Source: DAOVQB01 sp023128935 (GTDB lineage Bacteria; Eisenbacteria; RBG-16-71-46; CAIMUX01; WJJG01). Taken from it: a stretch of 5,992 bases of DNA. The position numbers and the translations under genes are program-made. Positions 1-5,948 of the stretch are shown here, one piece after another. The stretch is from contig DAOVQB010000238.1 of assembly GCA_030628905.1 (NCBI GenBank), positions 1-5,992 of the forward strand, in the 5' to 3' direction. Position 1 is the first letter of the stretch, and the number at the start of each line of letters is the position of its first letter. Under the pieces are notes generated by a model. That model saw nothing but the letters and a program-made list of their open reading frames with translations, did no database searches and was not told the origin of the DNA.

Positions 1-2310
1 CCTCGGGGGACCGATGCGCAACCGGCCGCAGCCGGCCGCGCCCCCGCGCTGGCCAGCTCCCCGGTGGACATTCAGCTGCGCGAGTTACTGGTCCGTAACG
101 GGCGCGTGTGCATCTACGACCCCGATGGCAAGCCGTTCGTTGTTCTGAGCGGTGTGACGGAGCGTCTGTCGGCGGAGGCCATGGCGGAGGGACACGTGCG
201 GCTGGAGGGCGAGACCACGATCGACACATTGAGGGTGCACCTTCCAGCCGGCACGCTCGGGCGGGGGATCTCACTGCAGCTGCGCAAGCGTTTGGCATTC
301 GATGCCCGCGCCGATCTGCTCACCATTAGCCAGGCAACCCTGCAGATGGGCGACTTGCCCGTTGCCCTCACGGGGCAAGTAGCTGAGGTTTCCACCGGCA
401 CGCCCGTCGCCGACCTGCGGCTCGAGGGCGGGCCAGCCAGCATCGGCAACATCTTGGGCTACCTACCAGACGCGATGTTTCCCGAGATGGAGGGCATGCG
501 CTCGGAGGGCACGCTCTCCCTGGTGGCGATCATCCGCGGAGCCCTCGCGCCGCAGTCCGGCACTGGCGCGGAGTTGGCGGAGACCTCGGGCGGTCTTATT
601 CCTGAGTTCACGCTCGATCTGACGCTGTCCGAGGGTCGCATCCAGCACCCCATGCTTCCGGCACCCGTCGAAGAAGTGACCCTCCAACTGCACGCCGACC
701 CGGACACGATCGAGATTACCGAGTTCGCGGCGCGCAGCGGGGAAAGCCGCCTTCGCGTCCGGGCAACGGTGACCAACTATCGCACCCGCCCGCGCCTTGT
801 CGTGGAACTTGACGCGGACGTGGACTTATCTGACATCGCCGCCCTGCAGCCGCCGCAGGATTCCCTGCAACTGGGCGGACGGGCGGTCGCTCAGCTGGTC
901 GTCTCCGGCGCGGTGGACGACCCCACTGGGGTAAGCCCGGCGGGGTCGTCCACCGCACTTACCCCAGTGGGCACCATTCGGCTCATTGGCGCCGCTGCCA
1001 CGACTCCCCAACTACCAGTGGCGCTGCAGAATCTCAGCGGCCTGATCACGCTGCGCGAGCGGGAGCTCTTGATTCAGAACCTGCAGGGCAACCTGGGCGC
1101 GAGCGATCTACGCTTGAACGGTACCGTGGCCAACTACACTGCGCTAAGCCCGCAGGCTGCGAACGCCGGTGTCGCGACGATCGATCTGGATCTGCACAGC
1201 AAGCGCCTGGACCTGGATGAATTGATGCCGCCGCCAGGACAGGCGGGAGCTAGTCCCCGCATGGCTGACGTGGGCTCGCAGGCAGGTAGTACCCGAGACG
1301 CTGGCGAAGCTGTCCCACCCGCAGCCTTGCTGGCCTGCCTTGAAGGCCGCATCGCACTGCATGTCGATGAGCTGAAGATCAATCGAGCGGTGGCCCGCCG
1401 TGCGCGCGGAACTGTGCAACTCGACCGGGGCGTGATCAACCTCGATGGTGTCGGCCTGGAGGCCTTTGGCGGTCAACTGGCCGCCAAGGGTGCTGTCGAC
1501 TACCGCCGGCCTGAGAGCCCGCACTTCGATGTGCAAATGCAGCTACAGCAGATCCAGGCCGGTCAGTTGTACAGCTATGCGAACGATCTCAACCGCTTCG
1601 GACGCCTGGGAGGTTTCCTCAGCGGGGAAATAGACGTCACAGTGAAGATGTCGGGCGACTTGAACGACTCGCTGGGACTCAACCTGGAAACCTTCTCCTC
1701 GACCGGTAACATGCAGACGCGCAGCGCCAGTATCACGGGCCATCCACTGCAGGAAGCACTGGTGGCATTCCTAAAGGCGCCTCAGCTTGGCAAGCTGGCA
1801 GTCTCGGATTGGCAGCAGCCTTTCGACATCCAGAACGGGCGCGTTGTAGTGGACGGCATGCGGTTGAAGGCCGACCAGGTGGAACTGAGCGCGACGGGCT
1901 GGCAATCGATCGACGGCGCACTGGCGCTCTCCGTTGAGCTGCTCCTTCCCCGGGAGCTGTCGGGGGATTTGCGCGCCAAACTGCCCTCCGAGTTGGTGCC
2001 GATCCTGTTCGATGGCTCGGGCAACCGTATCCTGGTTCCGCTGGAGATATCCGGCCGCTTGCCCCGGCCGAAGGTGTCTCTGAGCATGGACAAGCTGCGC
2101 GAGGGCGCCCGGCAGCGAGCCGAGCAGCGACTGGCTGCAGAACGCGAGCGCCTACAACAGGAAGTACTCGATCAGGCCGGCGAGCTGCTGGAGGATCTGC
2201 TAGGGGCAGACCAGGATTCGGCGGCCCAAGCGGATCAGGAGCAGAAGAGCAAGCAGGTCGAGAAGAAGGTGAAGGACCTGCTCAAGAACCTGTTCAGGAA
2301 GAAGAAATAG
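1..2310 (+). CDS. AsmA-family envelope protein, 5' end missing
   Basis: C-terminal portion of a large AsmA-like protein. Such proteins are usually anchored in the inner membrane, span the periplasm as long beta-rich repeats, and are linked to phospholipid transport or outer-membrane assembly. The first in-frame start is GTG at 64, but the frame is open back to base 1 and encodes an Ala/Pro-rich linker, and a repeat typical of the middle of AsmA proteins (NGRVCIYD) follows at once. The real start is therefore outside the window, and no signal peptide or membrane anchor is visible. Counting from position 64, there are beta-repeat segments to about residue 385, a Pro/Gly/Ser-rich linker at about 388-420, then the AsmA-like C-terminal region at about 425-675 (FGGQLAAKGAVDYR, LGGFLSGEIDV, FDIQNGRVVVDG). 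Residues 675-748 form a charged, probably coiled-coil tail ending in RKKK. The family is clear; the transported substrate, if any, is unknown. The next gene is convergent. Confidence 0.85.
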   Translation, partial: PRGTDAQPAAAGRAPALASSPVDIQLRELLVRNGRVCIYDPDGKPFVVLSGVTERLSAEAMAEGHVRLEGETTIDTLRVHLPAGTLGRGISLQLRKRLAFDARADLLTISQATLQMGDLPVALTGQVAEVSTGTPVADLRLEGGPASIGNILGYLPDAMFPEMEGMRSEGTLSLVAIIRGALAPQSGTGAELAETSGGLIPEFTLDLTLSEGRIQHPMLPAPVEEVTLQLHADPDTIEITEFAARSGESRLRVRATVTNYRTRPRLVVELDADVDLSDIAALQPPQDSLQLGGRAVAQLVVSGAVDDPTGVSPAGSSTALTPVGTIRLIGAAATTPQLPVALQNLSGLITLRERELLIQNLQGNLGASDLRLNGTVANYTALSPQAANAGVATIDLDLHSKRLDLDELMPPPGQAGASPRMADVGSQAGSTRDAGEAVPPAALLACLEGRIALHVDELKINRAVARRARGTVQLDRGVINLDGVGLEAFGGQLAAKGAVDYRRPESPHFDVQMQLQQIQAGQLYSYANDLNRFGRLGGFLSGEIDVTVKMSGDLNDSLGLNLETFSSTGNMQTRSASITGHPLQEALVAFLKAPQLGKLAVSDWQQPFDIQNGRVVVDGMRLKADQVELSATGWQSIDGALALSVELLLPRELSGDLRAKLPSELVPILFDGSGNRILVPLEISGRLPRPKVSLSMDKLREGARQRAEQRLAAERERLQQEVLDQAGELLEDLLGADQDSAAQADQEQKSKQVEKKVKDLLKNLFRKKK
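910..971. repeat. Two interlocked perfect inverted repeats inside the AsmA gene
   Basis: Arm A (910-924, GCGGTGGACGACCCC) is exactly complementary to 942-956 (15 bp). Arm B (922-935, CCCACTGGGGTAAG) is exactly complementary to 958-971 (14 bp). The order is A, B, A', B', so the arms interlock rather than nest, and A and B share three bases. The stretch stays in frame and encodes residues 283-303 of the partial protein, a Pro/Gly/Ser/Thr-rich linker where AsmA repeats usually join directly. It could be a palindromic element inserted in frame, the product of a templated inversion event, or a switch between two hairpins in the mRNA. The pairing is directly visible; the cause is not. Confidence 0.85.
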
Positions 2311-2367
2311 CCCGTCATGCTCCATGAAGGCTGGAGGTACCCCCCGGGAGCTGGTGAGAAGCCTGGT

Positions 2368-3507
2368 CTAGATCAATCGCTCGCCCCATAGCCGCTCGAG
2401 GAATTCCCGCCAGGGCAGGATCTGGATGCCGTCCTCGGTGGTGCGCGGCCGTGGATCCAGCGAGACCAAGATGTAGTGCCTGGCCGCGTACTCCTCCTTT
2501 AGGGCGCGCAGACCCCGGAGGTGGCGATCGATGGCCTGACTGGTCGACTTGACCTCAACGGCAACTTCGTGATCCCCGAGCACGAAGTCGACCTCAGTCT
2601 GCGACACGGTTCTCCAGTAGCAGAGGGGGTAGCACTTTTCCGAATAGCTCGAATGCGCTCGGATCTCCATGAAGATGAAATGCTCGAGCGCACGTCCGAA
2701 AAGTTCCGACCCCGGTGCCACCACCCCGCGGCGGGTCAGCTGGGCAACCACCCCGATATCGAAGAAGTAGAAACGCGGTGCGGTGATAAGGCGCCGTTTG
2801 GCCCGCTTGCGGAAGGCGGGGAGGTGGCAGCCGACTAGCGTGTCTTCGAGGATCTGGAAGTATTGCTTCACCGTGGGTGCGCTCACTCCGCTCTCTCTCG
2901 CGATGTTGGTGTAGTTGACCATCTCGCCATTCGACAAAGCCGCGACCTCTAAGAATCGGCTAAAGGCCGGGATATTGCGGGTCAGAGCCTCGGCCGCAAT
3001 CTCCTCCCGCAGATAGTCCCCGACATAGGCTTGCTGAAGTCGGCGGGGCGAAGGACTGAGGTAATGGCGCGGCAGAAGTCCGTGATTCAATGCTCTCTGA
3101 AGATCGAAGTCGGCGATCTCCGGGTAGACGAGAGGAAACAGCTCATACCGCACGGCGCGGCCGCCGAGAAGATTTCCATGCTGCCGCTTCAGCTTGCGGG
3201 CGCTGGATCCACACAGAACAAAGCGCAGGCCACGGTTTTCGATGAGCCAGTGAACCTCATCGAGTAGTTCGGGGATTTTTTGCACTTCGTCGATCAGAAT
3301 TGGTTGGGTTTGGGATTCCCCAGTCAGCCCGCGAGCTTGGCATTCCTGCCGGATCAACGTGGGATCGCGAACCAGTCGCCGATACTCGTTGGCAAGTAGC
3401 AGATCGTAACGCTTGGCATTCGGGAAGACTGTCTTGAGAAAAGTGGTCTTGCCGGTCTGGCGGGGTCCCCAGAGAAAGCAGGTTTCCTGCGATGCAAGGG
3501 TCAACAT
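2368..3507 (-). CDS. AAA+ ATPase with C-terminal DUF4143 domain
   Basis: A 379-residue protein of the AAA_14 plus DUF4143 family, a widespread and often horizontally moved group of cytoplasmic P-loop ATPases with no agreed function. The Walker A motif is GPRQTGKT at 14-21, Walker B is ILIDEVQ at 70-76 (D73, E74), and a sensor-1-like strand FVLCGSS is at 96-102. A winged-helix-like segment lies at about 198-222 (NIARESGVSAPTVKQYFQIL). The C-terminus looks like a PD-(D/E)xK nuclease fold: E275, EVDFVL with D307, and EVK with E318 and K320. Start: a stop codon lies three codons upstream of ATG 3507, so no earlier start exists; Walker A is unusually close to the N-terminus and the Shine-Dalgarno match is weak. 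The length is normal for the family, so the gene is probably intact. It stands alone, convergent with the AsmA gene, with an AT-rich promoter region. Whether it binds or cuts DNA is not shown by sequence. Confidence 0.9.
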   Translation of the reverse strand: MLTLASQETCFLWGPRQTGKTTFLKTVFPNAKRYDLLLANEYRRLVRDPTLIRQECQARGLTGESQTQPILIDEVQKIPELLDEVHWLIENRGLRFVLCGSSARKLKRQHGNLLGGRAVRYELFPLVYPEIADFDLQRALNHGLLPRHYLSPSPRRLQQAYVGDYLREEIAAEALTRNIPAFSRFLEVAALSNGEMVNYTNIARESGVSAPTVKQYFQILEDTLVGCHLPAFRKRAKRRLITAPRFYFFDIGVVAQLTRRGVVAPGSELFGRALEHFIFMEIRAHSSYSEKCYPLCYWRTVSQTEVDFVLGDHEVAVEVKSTSQAIDRHLRGLRALKEEYAARHYILVSLDPRPRTTEDGIQILPWREFLERLWGERLI

Positions 3508-3525
3508 TAGATTTCATTCTATCAT

Positions 3526-3560
3526 GACAATCGAAAATACAAATTTGTATTATCATTGTC
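3526..3560. promoter_or_regulatory. Palindromic operator-like site upstream of the ATPase gene
   Basis: The core AATACAAATTTGTATT (3536-3551) is a perfect 16-bp palindrome. It is flanked by GACAAT (3526-3531) and its exact complement ATTGTC (3555-3560), with gaps of 4 and 3 bases, so the whole dyad spans 35 bp. It sits 29-44 bases before the ATPase start, inside the proximal promoter. This is the usual form of a dimeric repressor site; the gene's own winged-helix-like segment would allow autoregulation, but that is only inference. No Rho-independent terminator fits here. Confidence 0.5.
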
Positions 3561-3598
3561 CAGAACAGAATATTAGACTCTGTAACCGGTTGTGGCAA
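3534..3598 (-). promoter_or_regulatory. Two candidate sigma70 promoters for the ATPase gene
   Basis: Read on the minus strand. The distal candidate has a -35 TTGCCA (3598-3593), a 17-base spacer and a -10 TAATAT (3575-3570). The proximal candidate has a -35 TGGACA (3562-3557), a 17-base spacer and a -10 TATTTT (3539-3534), which would start transcription about 20 bases before the ATG at 3507. The distal one has the better hexamers. The proximal one overlaps the large palindrome at 3536-3551, as expected for a repressible promoter. A 10-bp palindrome AACAGCTGTT (3597-3606) touches the distal -35 element. Prediction from consensus only. Confidence 0.55.
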
Positions 3599-3727
3599 CA
3601 GCTGTTACATCCCATACGTAGCCTGGTGTTTTCGGTGTGATCAGCCTGGCCAACGAGTCAGGTTCTATTCAGCGACGGCCGTATGACTGGCGGCCTTCAT
3701 GCTGAGGACGGGATCATCTATGGAAGC

Positions 3728-3749
3728 AACGTCTCACGTAACGTCTCAC
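3728..3749. repeat. Short tandem direct repeat AACGTCTCAC
   Basis: The decamer AACGTCTCAC occurs at 3728-3737 and again at 3740-3749, separated by GT (period 12). Only two copies are present. It could be a pair of binding sites on one face of the helix (period close to one turn) or a chance slippage duplication. Confidence 0.5.
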
Positions 3750-3794
3750 CTGATTTCAGCAAAGCCTCCTAGAAGGGCAGATTTCCCTTTTTTG

Positions 3795-3825
3795 CCTGAG
3801 CCGCACCGGTATGGTGCGGCTCAGG
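3795..3825. other. Perfect 13-bp hairpin next to a T6 tract
   Basis: CCTGAGCCGCACC (3795-3807) pairs exactly with 3813-3825 around a 5-base loop. A run of six T lies at 3788-3793, on the 5' side on the plus strand. Neither strand places a U-run after the stem: the plus strand continues AACAGTTATAG and the minus strand continues with A-rich sequence. It is therefore not a classical intrinsic terminator. It might be an mRNA leader structure for the LiaF-like gene, if transcription starts upstream, or a protein-binding dyad. Confidence 0.6.
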
Positions 3826-3902
3826 AACAGTTATAGTAACTCAGCATAGAGTTGGGTTCTCACGCGGCTGCCTGCCGCAAGATACGGCCGAGACCACGCC
3901 AA

Positions 3903-3907
3903 GGGGG
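3903..3907 (+). promoter_or_regulatory. Ribosome binding site deciding the LiaF-like gene start
   Basis: AAGGGGG ends at 3907, six bases before ATG 3914. A TTG codon at 3911 directly precedes this ATG in frame but would leave only three bases of spacing, so the ATG is preferred. Confidence 0.6.
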
Positions 3908-3913
3908 TGTTTG

Positions 3914-4609
3914 ATGGATCCGAGGCGTTCACCTGTTTTCTCCGGGCGGCTCCTGCTGGGCGGCGCCCTCATTCTAGTGGGGTTACTGCTCATTCTAGGC
4001 CAGCTGGGCATCATCGAGCCCGCCGGGTTCTGGCACTACTGGCCCGTGCTGCTAATCGGATACGGGCTGATCCAAATGCTGGGCAGTTCCTTCTCCAGCC
4101 AGCGAGTCTGCGGCATAGTAGTTCTCGTCTTCGGGATTGTGTTCCTGCTCCATGAGTTGACCAGCATCAACATCCCCTGGGGCCTCTTGTGGCCAATTGC
4201 CTTGGTGGCCTTGGGGTTGCGGATCGTGTGGCGCGGAACGGTGGGGCGACGGGGAGCGTCGAGTTCGACCGACGTTCGGGTGCGCGAGTGGGCGGTCTTC
4301 GGCGGGGGCGAACGACGGGTGACCGCTCACAACTTCAGGGGCGGGGAGATCACGGCTTGCTTTGGCGGCATCGATCTCGACCTGCGCGACGCACAGATCG
4401 AAGGCCAGGAAGCGGTTATTGAAGTCTTGGTCATGTTTGGGGGGATCGATATCATCGTGCCCCACGACTGGGAGGTGGCCCTCGAACCGGTCACGATCTT
4501 TGGTGGCTGCGATGACAACCGCCGCCCGCCGGAGAAGCCACCGGACAGCGCGCGCAAACGGCTGGTAATCCGCGGCACGATTATCTTCGGTGGACTCGAC
4601 GTGAAATAG
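3914..4609 (+). CDS. Membrane protein with LiaF-like C-terminal domain
   Basis: A 231-residue protein. Four hydrophobic helices come first (about 12-30, 42-57, 65-81 and 87-105, the latter two separated by the short HELTSINIPWG loop), a layout like the LiaF transmembrane/DUF5668 module. A Ser/Arg linker at about 108-120 leads to a soluble beta-rich domain with five FGG turns (F at 129, 150, 175, 196 and 225), including CFGGIDLDL and MFGGIDIIVP, the signature of the LiaF/'cell wall-active antibiotic response' C-terminal family. In Firmicutes LiaF holds the LiaS kinase in check and responds to envelope stress. No kinase or response regulator gene is present here, so that role cannot be carried over directly. 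Length is normal for the family. A second plus-strand envelope-type gene (AIM24) follows after 371 bases, too far for simple translational coupling. Start chosen by the ribosome binding site at 3903-3907. Confidence 0.85.
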   Translation: MDPRRSPVFSGRLLLGGALILVGLLLILGQLGIIEPAGFWHYWPVLLIGYGLIQMLGSSFSSQRVCGIVVLVFGIVFLLHELTSINIPWGLLWPIALVALGLRIVWRGTVGRRGASSSTDVRVREWAVFGGGERRVTAHNFRGGEITACFGGIDLDLRDAQIEGQEAVIEVLVMFGGIDIIVPHDWEVALEPVTIFGGCDDNRRPPEKPPDSARKRLVIRGTIIFGGLDVK

Positions 4610-4980
4610 GCGGCGCTGCGCGTAGATCTCCGGGAGTAGGCTGTAGAGTGAGTGGGACGCTAATGTATGGGGGGCTGGGATCGTACATGACGCCGTGGTG
4701 GGCCCGCCTGCACCAACGAGCTGCGCAATTTCCCGATTCCACCTCTGTACTCACCCTTGCAAGAAAAAACCTCATACTACAAAATGCCGGCAGAAATGAT
4801 CGGCTGCCAACAATGTGTAACAAAGCGCCCGGCAGAGGGAATGCGGGCAGAACAGGTTCATAGAAGGAGCGGGGGTGAAAGCTGAACTCGGGTTCTCACC
4901 CCGAGAGCGCGAAATACTGCCGCTGGTCCGGGACCCCAAGGGTCTCTGATAGCCGAACACGAAAACGCCACGGAGGAATC
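4610..4980 (+). other. Intergenic region and probable leader of the AIM24 gene
   Basis: No convincing gene in 371 bases. A 71-codon frame from GTG 4648 has no ribosome binding site or recognisable family. A weak promoter candidate is TTGCAA (4757-4762), 17 bases, CAAAAT (4780-4785). Downstream are competing stems: GGGGTGA (4872-4878) with TCACCCC (4896-4902), or CTCGGG (4887-4892) with CCCGAG (4900-4905); both need bases 4900-4902, so only one can form. GGTCC-G-GGACC (4925-4935) is a further small dyad. A strong ribosome binding site GGAGG (4972-4976) stands four bases before ATG 4981. A structured leader is possible but no known riboswitch class is recognised. Confidence 0.4.
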
Positions 4981-5769
4981 ATGAAATGCCACGCGGTTGA
5001 ATACCAGATCCACGGCGATGATATGCAGATGGTCGAGGTCGAGCTCGATCGAGGAGAGACTATCGTCGCGGAAGCCGGCGCCATGAACTACATGGAGGAG
5101 GGCATCGAGTTCGTCACCAAAATGGGAGATGGATCGCAACCGGACAAGGGGCTTTTCGGGAAGCTCATGGACGCGGGGAAGCGGGCCATGACCGGGGAGT
5201 CGATCTTCCTGACCCATTTCACCCACCACGGCCATGGCAAGGGGCGCGTGACTTTCGCGGCCCCCTATCCGGGCAAGATTGTCCCGATCGATATGTCTGC
5301 CATCGGCGGCGAAGTGATTTGCCAAAAGGATGCTTTCCTGTGCGCTGCCCTGGGTACTGAGGTCAGCATTGCCTTCAACAAGAGACTGGGAGCTGGACTA
5401 TTTGGCGGCGAGGGGTTCATCCTGCAGCGTCTGCGGGGTGATGGCATGGCCTTTCTCCATGCGGGTGGCACAGTTATCGAGCGCGAACTCAGCGGAGAGA
5501 TGCTGCGCGTGGACACGGGCTGCCTGGTCGGTTTCGCGCCCGGGATTTCCTATGACATACAGCGCGCCGGCAATCTGAAGTCGATGTTCTTTGGCGGCGA
5601 GGGTTTATTCCTGGCTACGCTCAGGGGCCGTGGCAAGGTGTGGCTGCAGAGCTTGCCGTTCTCGCGTCTGGCGAACCGTATCATCGCCCACGCGCCCAAA
5701 GCGGGCGGGCGCCGCAAGGGCGAGGGATCCATCCTAGGCAGCTTGGGCAACCTCATCGACGGGGATTGA
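4981..5769 (+). CDS. AIM24 family protein (TIGR00266)
   Basis: A 262-residue protein of the AIM24/TIGR00266 (DUF124) family, compact beta-rich proteins found in bacteria and, as AIM24, in yeast mitochondria, where the protein supports inner-membrane (MICOS) organisation. The bacterial role is not settled. Family landmarks visible: VEVELDRGETIVAEAGAMNYM (about 18-38), a mid-region SIFLTHFTH (74-82), two related FGGEG blocks, LFGGEGFILQRLRGDGMAF (140-158) and FFGGEGLFLATLRGRGKVWL (203-222), then LQSLPFSRLANRI (222-234). The two blocks reflect the internal pseudo-duplication of the fold. The C-terminal 25 residues are basic then Gly-rich, ending in GSLGNLIDGD, a common tail for the family. There is no signal peptide or membrane helix. 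Start fixed by GGAGG four bases upstream of ATG. Full length. It follows the LiaF-like gene on the same strand, which suggests but does not prove a shared envelope theme. Confidence 0.92.
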   Translation: MKCHAVEYQIHGDDMQMVEVELDRGETIVAEAGAMNYMEEGIEFVTKMGDGSQPDKGLFGKLMDAGKRAMTGESIFLTHFTHHGHGKGRVTFAAPYPGKIVPIDMSAIGGEVICQKDAFLCAALGTEVSIAFNKRLGAGLFGGEGFILQRLRGDGMAFLHAGGTVIERELSGEMLRVDTGCLVGFAPGISYDIQRAGNLKSMFFGGEGLFLATLRGRGKVWLQSLPFSRLANRIIAHAPKAGGRRKGEGSILGSLGNLIDGD

Positions 5770-5948
5770 GGATGCGGGCCTGGGGCCGGTCGTAGGCGTG
5801 CAGTCGACTGCCCCCGCAGCTCCGTCAGACGTTCAGGTCCAACATTCAGAGGGCTGAACCTAGACTCGGCCGCCGTGAAGGTAACGGCCTCCCGGAACAG
5901 CTCAGGATCCTCGTGTAGTCGGATCCCTCTCGCTTCAGGACCGGTCAT
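5770..5948 (-). pseudogene. N-terminal remnant of an AbiEii-type nucleotidyltransferase toxin gene
   Basis: From ATG 5948 (minus strand) the first 31 or so residues contain GIRLHEDPELFREAVTFTAA, which closely resembles the start of AbiEii/AbiGii nucleotidyltransferase toxins (type IV toxin-antitoxin). In that family the segment is normally followed by a conserved E-K-D-Y type motif and a nucleotidyltransferase domain, about 250-300 residues in all. Here likeness ends after about residue 36 (position 5841), and the frame then runs antisense through the AIM24 gene to 5550, so the catalytic part is missing. A stretch at about 5835-5794 (ERLTELRGQSTARLRPA) could be a scrap of the toxin's C-terminus left by internal deletion; that is a guess. 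The start looks genuine: GGGGAG lies nine bases upstream and the ATG directly follows the TGA of the preceding frame, as in AbiEi-AbiEii operons. Family assignment is from memory of the motif, not a search. Confidence 0.6.

Larger units (their letters stand above)
3608..3913. other. Intergenic region between the ATPase and LiaF-like genes
   Basis: About 300 bases between two divergent genes without a credible reading frame: short frames in either direction stop quickly and match no family I recognise. It contains the 10-base direct repeat at 3728-3749, the hairpin at 3795-3825, a -10-like TATAGT at 3832-3837 (no good -35 partner) and a GGGTTCTCAC decamer at 3854-3863 that recurs at 4890-4899 ahead of the AIM24 gene. 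The left part could be the worn remnant of a mobile element, but no terminal inverted repeats or transposase fragment could be seen. Confidence 0.5.

Noticed and set aside
64..66. GTG at 64 as the true start of the AsmA gene
   Set aside because: The frame is open to base 1 with a linker-like coding stretch, no ribosome binding site precedes it, and the protein would lack a signal or membrane anchor.
910..971. Interlocked repeats as a full RNA pseudoknot
   Set aside because: Even after trimming the shared bases, the loops that must cross 12-14 bp helices would be zero and one base long, which is not sterically reasonable; alternative hairpins are more likely.
2521..2838. A plus-strand 105-codon frame within the ATPase region
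   Set aside because: Antisense shadow of a gene with clear AAA+ and DUF4143 motifs.
3728..3749. Start of a CRISPR array
   Set aside because: Only two copies of 10 bases with a 2-base gap; no spacers and no cas genes.
3795..3825. Hairpin as a Rho-independent terminator
   Set aside because: No U-run follows the stem in either transcript direction; the T-tract precedes the stem on the plus strand.
3911..3913. TTG start for the LiaF-like gene
   Set aside because: ATG follows directly at 3914 and has the better spacing from the GGGGG ribosome binding site.
4648..4863. A 71-codon gene between the LiaF-like and AIM24 genes
   Set aside because: GTG start without ribosome binding site, no recognisable family, low-quality composition and it overlaps a probable regulatory region.
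5550..5948. An intact 132-codon minus-strand gene at the right edge
   Set aside because: Only the first 31-36 codons resemble a known family; the rest runs antisense to the well-supported AIM24 gene.
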